A stretch of 6,522 nt of DNA from Cyanobacteria bacterium UBA11370 (lineage in GTDB: Bacteria > Cyanobacteriota > Cyanobacteriia > Cyanobacteriales > Coleofasciculaceae), in NCBI GenBank assembly GCA_003486645.1, contig DNGI01000122.1, forward strand, positions 4,691 through 11,212, given 5' to 3'. Under the pieces are notes generated by a model. The model worked only from the letters and a program-made list of their open reading frames with translations, was not told where the DNA came from and did no database searches. The translations under genes and the position numbers were made by a program. Within the stretch, counting starts at the first letter, position 1. Every line of letters begins with the position of its first letter. Below are positions 1 to 6,281 of the stretch, one piece after another.

Positions 1-91
1 TTGGTCTGACGCACCCTACAAGTTGATTTTATTGTGACACTTACGTAAGTCCTGATAATAAATTGTTGCTTTAGATCGGTCTTGGTTCATC
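1..91. other. Gene-free left edge with 12-bp palindrome
   Basis: No credible gene is seen here. The stretch lies just downstream of the stop codon of the NTF2-like gene (minus strand). It contains a perfect 12-bp palindrome, ACTTACGTAAGT, at 39-50. On the minus strand it ends in GGGTGCGTCAGACC, which resembles the dispersed intergenic repeats often seen in cyanobacteria; that resemblance is from memory and unverified. The palindrome has no loop and no following U-tract on the minus strand, so it is not a convincing intrinsic terminator for the operon. The stretch is probably a fragment of a larger repeat cut by the window edge. Confidence 0.35.
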
Positions 92-637
92 TTAATTTCC
101 TTGGGGTTGCTTATCAATATATTCCCGCCAGTATTTTATCTTGCCATCTTCAAGTTCAAATATGATTGCATCTTCAGCCTGGGATATTTCACTTGTTTTC
201 TTATTTTTCTCACTCCAATCCCACTCAACCGCTCCCTGATTGCCATCGGCTATAATTCGTTTGATTGTGACTTTAGTATCTGTGAATTCTTTAAAATAAC
301 TTTCAGCAGCTTCTTTAATTTCTTGCTTACTTCTGAAGGTAAAACCGGGAGCAATAAATATACTATCTTCGGCAAAATCGGCAATGATTTTTTCAGAGTC
401 GGCAGTTTCCCACGCATTAGCTTGTCGTTCTACGAGTTGTTGGATGGTTGAGTTAGTGGATTCTGATTCTGGCGCAGACATGGTTATTAAGTTATTCGAT
501 AAGTTTGGAGAACTTGAAGGTAAGGGTTGGGCAATACTGATATTGGCAATAAGGCTTAAACTATAGATAGCAAAAGCTATAAAAGTAAGAATCAGCCAAT
601 TGATAGATTGTTTAAAACGTTTACGGATTGTTTTCAT
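92..637 (-). CDS. Exported SnoaL/NTF2-like (DUF4440-type) protein
   Basis: This 181-residue protein has a basic N-terminus (KTIRKRFK), a hydrophobic stretch at about residues 13-32 and a plausible signal-peptidase I site after Ser-Ile-Ala36, so export is likely. A low-complexity Ser/Pro/Asn linker (38-62) leads to one NTF2-like domain (about 63-178). It opens with a helix (IQQLVERQANAWETAD), continues with DFAEDSIFIAPG and closes with the strand pair IIFELEDGKIKYWREYID, the usual layout of the SnoaL-like/DUF4440/SgcJ-EcaC superfamily. Such domains bind small ligands or act as enzymes, and the sequence does not decide which here. The gene follows the NACHT gene on the same strand after 18 bases, so co-transcription is likely. 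An AGG lies only 3 bases before the ATG, which is short, but this start is kept because it gives an intact signal peptide and the next Met is residue 53. Family call fairly sure; function unknown. Confidence 0.82.
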   Translation of the reverse strand: MKTIRKRFKQSINWLILTFIAFAIYSLSLIANISIAQPLPSSSPNLSNNLITMSAPESESTNSTIQQLVERQANAWETADSEKIIADFAEDSIFIAPGFTFRSKQEIKEAAESYFKEFTDTKVTIKRIIADGNQGAVEWDWSEKNKKTSEISQAEDAIIFELEDGKIKYWREYIDKQPQGN

Positions 638-655
638 TTTCCTAGTGTTGAAATT

Positions 656-3600
656 TTATTGTTCTACGCGTTCCCTGACAATCTGAATTCCTTCGCAAGG
701 TGGTATTCGACCTGCTCTTCGTGCATCTAGCAGCATGAAAAAAGCATAGGCTTTCAACGCATCATTGCTCTTTCCTGTATATTCATGGCTTAAATTTAAA
801 CACTGTTGACGGGTTAACTTTTTGGCTTTTAAAACCTTTGGTCTCTTAGAGAGTTTTTCGTAATTTTTCGATAGCTGATCGCTAAAGCTAGCGATTAGTA
901 ACCAGTAATAACGAATGCAGAACAGATCGCCAACACTAGCAAGATTACTAGCGGGTACATTAGCCCAGTTATTAACCAGATTTTTAGCCAAATCACTAGT
1001 ACCTTCTAACTCGTTAACAAGGGCACTACTATAGGTTTGAAGGTTTTGATACCAAGCCAGAACACGGACACGCTTCTGAGAAAGTTCTTTCTTCAAGTTA
1101 CTACTAAGATTATAGGCACGAGTTAAGTTATTAGTGAGTTCTTCAGTATTGCTCAAGTCACTAACTAATTCACCAGCACGACTCAAAATACTGTTAATGT
1201 CACGAACACGAATACAATCCTGATGCAAATAACGGGTCAGTTCAAGTGATAGTTTACAAGTGAGTTTATAAACATCAGTTAGCTCCTTTTTGAACTGATA
1301 TTGAAGTTTAACAGGTAAGTTATGGGTAAGCTGGTAAGCAAGTTCATAAACACGAGCGAGTTTTCTATCAAGATTTCTAGCTTGAGCCAGGATACTATCC
1401 AGATGACTCATTAGATGATTCGCATGGTTTCTTGCACGAGTTAAGTCATTGGATAACTCCATAGTACGCAAAAGATTATTAGCAAGGTCATTGGCACGTT
1501 CAATAGTGCGAACATTGGCAAAATCACTAGCAAGAATAGTGTCTTGGACACTTTCAATAGCAAAGGCAATATTGGTGTCAATATTAGTGATACGAGTAAG
1601 ATTGCCAATACGAATTAGCTCAATAGTCGAGTTACAAATACTGCTCAATAGAATTTCATGAGTACGAATTAAGTCATGAATAATTGAAAGATCATTAGCT
1701 TGCTCAAGATTAAGATTGTTGTACAATTTAGCAGTAGAGCTAACCTCATTAGTAAGGTTACTGGCAAGGTCGCGGGCAAAAGCACGAGTATGGGTAAGAG
1801 TATGGGCGAGGTCACTGCTTAGTTCACGGTCTAATTTATTTTGCCACTCTTGCCACTGTTCAAATTCTATGCCTGCGATCGCTTGTTTTTGCTCATCCTG
1901 ATACCAACATCCCAACTGTTTGTGTTGAATTTTATAGGTCTGTGCTTCAGTTAAGGTGGGTAATCTGTATCTGAATTCTTCAGGAGAATGTCGTTGAGTT
2001 AACCATTTACAAAACGCCTCAGCATCACTAGCGCGAATTCCAGTAATAGGTTTGATTGCGTCTCCTGGTTGAAATCGATTGATTTTCCAGTGATCGGGCT
2101 GATGAAATTTTCCAGCTTTGAGTTTTTCATCAATAAACAATTGATATTCAGCACAGGTAATATAGGTTAGGTCAATTTGATGCTTGTCATCAATTCGTAA
2201 TAACTTATTCAGCCGCTTTGCAAGTTTGACCTCCGCCGCACATTTGACCATTTCTGAATCGGCAGAATCCATCCCTTCTTCTAGCATTCTTTCTAGTTGT
2301 TGGCGGATCTCTGGAGCAATACTCAAACCCTCTTCTAAACACCCATGAGCAATAGTTAACGCGACAACCGTCGGATTTGCCAAAGCTGCACGAATTAAGT
2401 TTGTTGTATCACTTCCGGCTGCATAAAGGTGAATTGTTTCACGCCACCAAGAATTGTTAATATTGTCAATCAAAATTTGTTCTTGGTTGGTTTCTTTGAT
2501 CTGATCGGCTGCTAAGTACTCTTGAAAACTTAAGTGAGCAAATTCATAGTGACCTATTTCTTTTTCTACTAGCAACCCACAGACTTGTTCACTATGTTTG
2601 ATGAAATCTTCTTGACGAATACTAGTACCTGCTACTGCTGCTAACTGACGTTTAATTAGTTTTTTTGCCCGATCCAACGTAAATCGAGAGATGTTCTGCT
2701 TCATTAACTCCATCGCCAGAACTCGTAGCACAGATTTCTTTTGATCTGCTTTCAGTTTTATTGTGTGGTCAAGGATACCTTTAGCATCCTGTCGCCTTGT
2801 TAATAGCACATCACAAATTTCTGCATAAAGTTCTTTTCGTGACCCTGGCAATGCACCTTGGTTATCATGAACTGTAGCAATCATAGTTAACAGCAATGGA
2901 TTTTGAGCCATGTCTGCTAACGGGGGAAATTTTCTAATCCGCCCAATTAAATCATTCGCCTTTTTCTTCGCTGCTAATCTTACTCCCGGATCGTCTCGTC
3001 TGCCTTGGCGCAATATTTCATTTTGGAGATACCAGTTATGAAGATACTGCTCCGTTTGCTCTAGATTAAAAGGTTGTACTTCTAGACACATCCTTACTTT
3101 CTTGAGTCGAGCATTGCGATAACCAAAAGGTCGGGACGTTATAATAAAAGGTGTTTCTTGATACAACTGCATTTGCTGATCGACCCATCCACTGACCCGT
3201 TTACGCTCCGCTTCATCTGCTACTTCATCCAAACCATCAAGCATGACTAAGCATTTGCCTTTGGCCAATCTTTCTTCAAACCATTGTGGCGGGGGATCAA
3301 GCTTCAAACACGACTCTTGAGTCTTAACTAATTTTGTAATTAACTGTGCTAAGTTTGGGGGGGGATTATTTGTAATTTCCTCACGAATTTGCCGCAAATA
3401 AAGAATTACTGGGATAAGTTTTGGCACTTTACGATGATGTCGGCGTTGGGTATTTTGGGCATAATCGAGCGTTAAACATTCTAGCAATGTTGTTTTACCG
3501 GAACCCGGAGAGCCAAGGATAACAATTCGTTTGTAAACAGTTTCCTGACGAGTTTGTGCCAAGAAATCCCAAATACTTAAATCTCCAATTGATTCCTGTT

Positions 3601-4399
3601 TATGAATTAGCGCTGGAGATATATGTTCTGGACTTTTTGCTGCTACTTGCAAGGACACAAATACTTTGTCCAAATCGGGTATGAATGTGCCTGGGGTTTT
3701 GAGTCCCTCTGTCCGATAAGTGCGATACGTATAGACTAGGTTTTGGTAATACTTGGATTGAAATTGTGAGCTTAATTCCCACACCCAAATTTCAAGTTTA
3801 CTCCAAATTAAGTCAGCAAGTTGAATGGTCAGTTGGGCTTGTTTTGTCTGAAACTTTTGTGAAAGTCGGTCTCTAAGTTCTTTAAAAAATGTTGCACTAA
3901 CCGTTATCAGTGCCAAGATTCCTGTTAAAAGCCAAAACAGAACTGCTGCTTTCCACTTGTGACTCAAAATAAAATGAACGGTGATCAGAAATCCAGCATC
4001 AGGAAGAATCCATATCAGCCGCCTTTGCCATTTTTTCGGCAAAAGTAACACCGGAGGGAGTAACGTTCCTAACACAAACAACCCTAGCGAGGCGTACAAT
4101 ACGGCTGTACTTAAATCTGCTGGCACAGAATTACTCAGTCCGTAAAGCCCTGCACCTCCAATAAGGGGTAAGAAGCCAGCCCAATTTTGATTTGTAGATG
4201 TTGTATTCGGTTGAGACTGATTGGATACCAAGCCAAGAATAAAAAGTGCAACCACACATCCTCCTGTCACCCATAAGATGGCAGAATCTGGAATATGTAA
4301 ATCTTGTTTACCGGGCAACTGGTTAATCAGCCACCCGAATAAACCATTGCTCAAGATTACCAGCAGGGGTAGAAGCCAAGTCTGGATAGAGTTGGACAT
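656..4399 (-). CDS. Membrane-anchored NACHT (STAND) ATPase with partial FGE-like domain and helical repeats
   Basis: Residues 1-172 hold five or six hydrophobic segments (about 8-27, 40-59, 74-88 weak, 99-120, 128-146, 150-171), so the protein is probably membrane-anchored. After a linker comes a NACHT module: Walker A GSPGSGKTT (296-304), Walker B LVMLDGLDE (384-392) with the paired acidic residues typical of NACHT, sensor-like IITSRP (419-424), then NPLLLTMIATVH (500-511) and HLSFQEYLAA (622-631), both common in bacterial NACHT proteins. Residues about 741-825 match the N-terminal half of an FGE/SUMF1 domain (ITCAEYQLFIDE, PITGIRASDAEAFCKWL, YRLPT), but the catalytic half is missing. Residues about 855-1190 are degenerate helical repeats rich in Leu, Asn, Asp and Arg. 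The tail carries GIQIVRER (1237-1244), like the closing strand of FGE domains. A GAAGG lies 3 bases before the ATG. No frameshift is seen. NACHT proteins are nucleotide-dependent switches, some known to act in phage defence; that role here is inference. Confidence 0.9.
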   Translation of the reverse strand: MSNSIQTWLLPLLVILSNGLFGWLINQLPGKQDLHIPDSAILWVTGGCVVALFILGLVSNQSQPNTTSTNQNWAGFLPLIGGAGLYGLSNSVPADLSTAVLYASLGLFVLGTLLPPVLLLPKKWQRRLIWILPDAGFLITVHFILSHKWKAAVLFWLLTGILALITVSATFFKELRDRLSQKFQTKQAQLTIQLADLIWSKLEIWVWELSSQFQSKYYQNLVYTYRTYRTEGLKTPGTFIPDLDKVFVSLQVAAKSPEHISPALIHKQESIGDLSIWDFLAQTRQETVYKRIVILGSPGSGKTTLLECLTLDYAQNTQRRHHRKVPKLIPVILYLRQIREEITNNPPPNLAQLITKLVKTQESCLKLDPPPQWFEERLAKGKCLVMLDGLDEVADEAERKRVSGWVDQQMQLYQETPFIITSRPFGYRNARLKKVRMCLEVQPFNLEQTEQYLHNWYLQNEILRQGRRDDPGVRLAAKKKANDLIGRIRKFPPLADMAQNPLLLTMIATVHDNQGALPGSRKELYAEICDVLLTRRQDAKGILDHTIKLKADQKKSVLRVLAMELMKQNISRFTLDRAKKLIKRQLAAVAGTSIRQEDFIKHSEQVCGLLVEKEIGHYEFAHLSFQEYLAADQIKETNQEQILIDNINNSWWRETIHLYAAGSDTTNLIRAALANPTVVALTIAHGCLEEGLSIAPEIRQQLERMLEEGMDSADSEMVKCAAEVKLAKRLNKLLRIDDKHQIDLTYITCAEYQLFIDEKLKAGKFHQPDHWKINRFQPGDAIKPITGIRASDAEAFCKWLTQRHSPEEFRYRLPTLTEAQTYKIQHKQLGCWYQDEQKQAIAGIEFEQWQEWQNKLDRELSSDLAHTLTHTRAFARDLASNLTNEVSSTAKLYNNLNLEQANDLSIIHDLIRTHEILLSSICNSTIELIRIGNLTRITNIDTNIAFAIESVQDTILASDFANVRTIERANDLANNLLRTMELSNDLTRARNHANHLMSHLDSILAQARNLDRKLARVYELAYQLTHNLPVKLQYQFKKELTDVYKLTCKLSLELTRYLHQDCIRVRDINSILSRAGELVSDLSNTEELTNNLTRAYNLSSNLKKELSQKRVRVLAWYQNLQTYSSALVNELEGTSDLAKNLVNNWANVPASNLASVGDLFCIRYYWLLIASFSDQLSKNYEKLSKRPKVLKAKKLTRQQCLNLSHEYTGKSNDALKAYAFFMLLDARRAGRIPPCEGIQIVRERVEQ
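830..1837 (-). repeat. Degenerate helical-repeat coding region of the NACHT gene
   Basis: This stretch encodes residues about 855-1190 of the NACHT protein. Motifs such as ANDLANNL, LSNDLTRAR, ANHLMSHL, NLDRKLARV, LTNNLTRAYNLSSNL and TSDLAKNLV recur at irregular spacing of roughly 10-14 residues, suggesting long amphipathic helices or coiled coil. Short exact DNA repeats remain: the 13-mer GCACGAGTTAAGT at 1116-1128 and 1434-1446 (a variant at 1662-1674), CACTAGCAAGA at 934-944 and 1525-1535, and a near-perfect tandem 12-mer beginning GAGTATGGG at 1786-1797 and 1798-1809. This fits an array that expanded by duplication and has since diverged. Boundaries are approximate. Confidence 0.6.
1875..1882. 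repeat. HIP1 site GCGATCGC
   Basis: Perfect octameric highly iterated palindrome, a motif over-represented in many cyanobacterial genomes. This copy lies inside the NACHT coding sequence, near the junction between the FGE-like remnant and the helical repeats. Confidence 0.9.
1925..2179 (-). other. Truncated FGE/SUMF1-like domain within the NACHT gene
   Basis: These bases encode residues about 741-825. Visible family signatures are the opening strand-helix ITCAEYQLFIDE, the central block PITGIRASDAEAFCKWLTQ (family form roughly P-V-x-x-V-S/T-x-x-D-A-x-x-Y/F-C-x-W-L) and YRLPTLTEAQ (family form RLPTEAEWE). In a full FGE domain the metal- and Cys-bearing catalytic part follows RLPT; here the sequence passes to LGCWYQDEQKQAIAGIEFEQWQEWQNKL and then into helical repeats. 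Enzyme activity is therefore unlikely. A C-type-lectin-like structural or binding role is a reasonable alternative. Confidence 0.65.
3357..3364 (-). repeat. C8 homopolymer in the NACHT coding sequence
   Basis: Eight consecutive G on the plus strand read as eight C in the coding strand (CCC CCC CC of Pro346-Pro348). The tract lies between Walker A (296-304) and Walker B (384-392). Gain or loss of one base would abolish the ATPase. It could be a slippage site or simply chance. Confidence 0.6.
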
Positions 4400-4609
4400 G
4401 AGCCTTCAAGATAAATTTTAGGTTATAGGAAAGCTATTAAATAAAAGTGTACGCGATCGCCCTACTCAAACCAAAATCTTAATCTTATATTTGTATTAAA
4501 TCCAAACATTCACAACTTATGCACTCTCTATCTGTTACACAAATTGCAACAAACCAAACTTAAACCTCCAACCGGGACATACTAGAATCAAACCCACTGA
4601 AAGTCTGCC
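4400..4609. promoter_or_regulatory. Divergent promoter region, NACHT gene / DUF4349 gene
   Basis: The 210 bases separate two divergently transcribed genes and should carry both promoters. Toward the lipoprotein gene, TAGAAT at 4583-4588 is a fair -10 box, but the -35 position 17 bases upstream (TTAAAC, 4560-4565) matches consensus poorly. A weak GAAAG ribosome-binding site sits at 4599-4603, six bases before the ATG. Toward the NACHT gene (minus strand), TATAAC (plus 4422-4427) is a possible -10 without a recognisable -35, and GAAGG (4403-4407) lies 3 bases before its ATG. A HIP1 site lies between them. No operator-like inverted repeat was found. Confidence 0.4.
4453..4460. repeat. HIP1 site GCGATCGC
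   Basis: Second perfect HIP1 octamer, in the divergent intergenic region. It supports cyanobacterial origin and is not known to be a transcription-factor site. Confidence 0.9.
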
Positions 4610-5533
4610 ATGAACCACTCAAATAAGTCCTTTCTCAAAGGCGCTTTACTCCTCAGTACCCTCCTAGGTAGCCTAGTTTTAGCAAGTTGTGGCGCTCCTG
4701 ACAATCTTGACGTTTCGCAACAATTAGCAATGCCAAATCCAGCCGCTGCACCAGAAGGGGGTAAAGCTGAAACCTCAAACGCGCCTGACTCGTCTCAACC
4801 CACGAATAAAGTCCCTCAATCTTCCCCCCAACTGGTTAAAACGGCTGAGATTTCTTTATTGGTTAATTCCATTGATGAAGCACTTGAAGAATCCTCGAAA
4901 ATTGTCCAACAACAACAAGGAGATGTCTTAGGATTACAGGATGATAAACCCCAGAATAGTAACCGCCGCGAAACGGCATCTATGCAAATTCGTGTGCCCC
5001 AAAATAAGTTAGATCCTACCCTGAATGCCTTAGCCCAACTGGGAATTGTACAACGTCGCCACCTTACGGCGGAAGATGTCAGTACTCAACTCGTCGATTT
5101 TCAAGCACGACTGCGAAATTTACGGCAAACTGAAAGTTCTTTACTTAAAATTATGGAGCGATCGGGTTCCATTAGCGATGTGCTTAAAGTGGCTCAAGAA
5201 TTAAGTAATGTACGTCAATCCATCGAACAAATTGATGCCCAACTCAAAAGTTTAACGAACCGAGTTGCCTACTCCACGATTACTTTACAATTGGAAGCCG
5301 CTGTTGCTACTCCAACATCACGCCAACCGCTAGGATCACGGATGGGAAATACCTGGAATAATGCAACTCAATCCGTCACTGATTTTACGACTAATTTAGT
5401 GAGGTTGCTCATTTGGTTAGTCGCCTACAGTCCTTATTTAGTAGTATTAGGTGTTGTTAGTTGGTTGATCTATACCCAACGGAAAAAGCACCATCCTCAC
5501 CCCACTATTCCGAGTTCTAAGTTAGAGGAATAG
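4610..5533 (+). CDS. DUF4349 domain lipoprotein
   Basis: The 307-residue protein starts with a lipoprotein signal: charged N-terminus, hydrophobic 11-24 and the lipobox LASC with Cys27 as the predicted lipidated residue. A Pro/Ser/Ala/Asn-rich linker (about 30-73) follows. Residues about 75-290 match the DUF4349 family: LVKTAEISLLVNSIDEALEE, a MQIRVPQNKLDPTLNAL block, GIVQRRHLTAEDVSTQLVDF, then a coiled-coil segment (about 160-216) ending in AYSTITLQL, and a C-terminal membrane helix (about 263-288) followed by a basic tail (QRKKHHPH). A lipobox plus a C-terminal helix is the usual layout for this family, implying a protein tethered at both ends to a membrane with a periplasmic coiled-coil domain. 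The molecular function of the family is not established. The gene stands alone on its strand, divergent from the NACHT gene and convergent with the pentapeptide gene. The start is well placed by the intact signal peptide. Confidence 0.9.
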   Translation: MNHSNKSFLKGALLLSTLLGSLVLASCGAPDNLDVSQQLAMPNPAAAPEGGKAETSNAPDSSQPTNKVPQSSPQLVKTAEISLLVNSIDEALEESSKIVQQQQGDVLGLQDDKPQNSNRRETASMQIRVPQNKLDPTLNALAQLGIVQRRHLTAEDVSTQLVDFQARLRNLRQTESSLLKIMERSGSISDVLKVAQELSNVRQSIEQIDAQLKSLTNRVAYSTITLQLEAAVATPTSRQPLGSRMGNTWNNATQSVTDFTTNLVRLLIWLVAYSPYLVVLGVVSWLIYTQRKKHHPHPTIPSSKLEE

Positions 5534-5583
5534 AGTAGCGTTGCGCCAATAGCGAAGAGGCAAATTAACTAGGAAATAATAGC
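5534..5583. other. Short convergent intergenic gap
   Basis: Fifty bases separate the stops of the lipoprotein gene (plus) and the pentapeptide-repeat gene (minus). Only a weak imperfect hairpin around 5540-5555 (CGC/GCG core) can be drawn, without a T-tract on either side, so no intrinsic terminator is called. Transcripts may run into each other here. Confidence 0.5.
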
Positions 5584-6150
5584 TCAATCATCCGGTTCAC
5601 ACTTCACACCCGATGGTAAAATATCTGGTCGATGTCCATCCGGATAAATTGTTGAACAGTCTAACTCAGCATTAGAAAAGTCAACATTCTGACAGCGAAA
5701 TAAATTCGCACCACTCAACTGAGTTTTAGTTAAGTTTGCTTTAGCGAGATTAGCACCACTGAGATCCGCATTGGTTAGATTAGCGCCTGTAAGGTTAGCA
5801 TTGGCTAAGTTCGCACCCGTCAGATTCGCACCCGTCAGATTTGCACCTTGCAAATTGGCACGATGTAACGTTGCCCGACATAAATTAGCATCTTGCAGAT
5901 CCGCTCCAGATAAATTAACCTGATAAAGTTTGGCATCGCTCAACTGGGCAGCCTGAAGCTGGGCTTGCTCCAACTCGGCTTGACTCAAGTTAGAGTAAGG
6001 TAAGTAAGTCTTTTGTAAGTTGCTACCCGTGAGATCAATCCCTTGTAGATCAGCTTCAAATAAGTCAGCCTCACTCAGATCGATCGCCCGAAAATCTCGT
6101 CTACCCGTGGCATATTCCGCCAGCAATTCTGCTCCTCCAATCTTCTCCAT
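5584..6150 (-). CDS. Pentapeptide-repeat protein
   Basis: The 188-residue protein (numbered from the chosen ATG) has a short N-terminal helix (ELLAEYATGRRDF) often found before such arrays. It then carries 27 uninterrupted pentapeptides, with central Leu/Phe residues every fifth position from Phe20 to Leu150, then CQNVDFSNAEL and a tail with TIYPDGHRP. The consensus is A(N/D)LxG, strongest in the second half (TGANL, SGANL). Such arrays fold into a right-handed quadrilateral beta-helix; no enzymatic motif, signal peptide or membrane helix is seen, so it is probably cytoplasmic. Its partner is unknown: family members include gyrase-protecting DNA mimics, but most cyanobacterial ones have no assigned role. 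Translation could also begin at a GTG at 6154-6156 (190 residues). ATG is preferred because GGA at 6159-6161 lies 8 bases from it and only 2 from the GTG. It stands alone, convergent with the lipoprotein gene. Confidence 0.9.
   Translation of the reverse strand: MEKIGGAELLAEYATGRRDFRAIDLSEADLFEADLQGIDLTGSNLQKTYLPYSNLSQAELEQAQLQAAQLSDAKLYQVNLSGADLQDANLCRATLHRANLQGANLTGANLTGANLANANLTGANLTNADLSGANLAKANLTKTQLSGANLFRCQNVDFSNAELDCSTIYPDGHRPDILPSGVKCEPDD
5811..5840 (-). repeat. Exact 15-bp tandem duplication in the pentapeptide array
   Basis: TCGCACCCGTCAGAT occurs twice head to tail (5811-5825, 5826-5840) and a third unit begins with a one-base difference. Fifteen bases equal one pentapeptide; the encoded units read TGANL-TGANL. 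This indicates recent growth of the array by in-frame unit duplication. Confidence 0.85.
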
Positions 6151-6157
6151 CTGCACT

Positions 6158-6161
6158 TTCC
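6158..6161 (-). promoter_or_regulatory. Ribosome-binding site deciding the pentapeptide gene start
   Basis: GGAA on the minus strand. The GGA core is 8 bases upstream of the ATG at 6148-6150 but only 2 bases from the alternative GTG at 6154-6156, which favours the ATG. Confidence 0.5.
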
Positions 6162-6220
6162 GTCTGGAAGCCTTCGTTGCATCCTTTGGCTATATCCTCA
6201 AAATTTGATTTATCCTGAAA

Positions 6221-6226
6221 TGTCAA
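6221..6226 (-). promoter_or_regulatory. Candidate -35 box for the pentapeptide gene
   Basis: A perfect TTGACA reads on the minus strand about 70 bases upstream of the start codon. No good -10 lies at 16-18 bases (TTTTGA at 17). TATAGC (plus 6190-6195) is 25 bases away, too far for a standard promoter. Weak call. Confidence 0.25.
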
Positions 6227-6234
6227 TCCGTATT

Positions 6235-6281
6235 TGTGCTTAATGCTTTACCTAATGTAAAGCCCTGTAGCGAAAAGCACA
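6235..6281. repeat. Nested inverted repeat upstream of the pentapeptide gene
   Basis: Two perfect 7-bp stems are nested. The inner stem is GCTTTAC (6245-6251) with GTAAAGC (6257-6263) around a 5-base loop. The outer stem is TGTGCTT (6235-6241) with AAGCACA (6275-6281). They are separated by 3 bases on the left and 11 on the right. It lies just upstream of the TTGACA on the minus strand. It could be an operator, a structured leader or a small mobile-repeat remnant. It lacks the T-tract of a terminator. Confidence 0.5.

Noticed and set aside
16..90. 24-codon minus-strand frame starting one base after the NTF2-like stop
   Set aside because: Tight spacing is suggestive, but the peptide is short, has no recognisable features and runs through the palindrome and repeat-like DNA.
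101..451. Plus-strand open frame opposite the NTF2-like gene
   Set aside because: It lies entirely antisense to a gene with a clear signal peptide and family match, and its translation resembles no domain.
1449..1901. Two plus-strand open frames with Arg/Leu/Ala/Ser repeats
   Set aside because: They are antisense shadows of the repetitive part of the NACHT gene; the periodicity comes from the repeats on the other strand.
1925..2179. Active formylglycine-generating enzyme
   Set aside because: The part of the domain carrying the catalytic Cys and metal-binding residues is absent after RLPT.
656..2179. Diversity-generating retroelement target
   Set aside because: FGE-type folds are common retroelement targets, but no reverse transcriptase or template repeat lies in the window, and the part that would vary is missing.
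3600..3788. Second minus-strand open frame inside the NACHT gene
   Set aside because: It is out of frame within the continuous 1247-residue reading frame, and no frameshift is needed to explain the protein.
4221..4421. Plus-strand open frame covering the NACHT gene start
   Set aside because: It is antisense to the membrane segments, with no ribosome-binding site or family match.
5534..5583. Bidirectional terminator between the convergent genes
   Set aside because: Only a weak, bulged hairpin can be drawn and there is no T-tract on either strand.
5700..5900. CRISPR-like direct repeats
   Set aside because: The 15-bp periodicity is continuous, has no spacers and is fully explained by pentapeptide codons.
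6020..6208. Plus-strand open frame opposite the pentapeptide gene start
   Set aside because: It is a shadow of the pentapeptide array and its leader, with no independent support.
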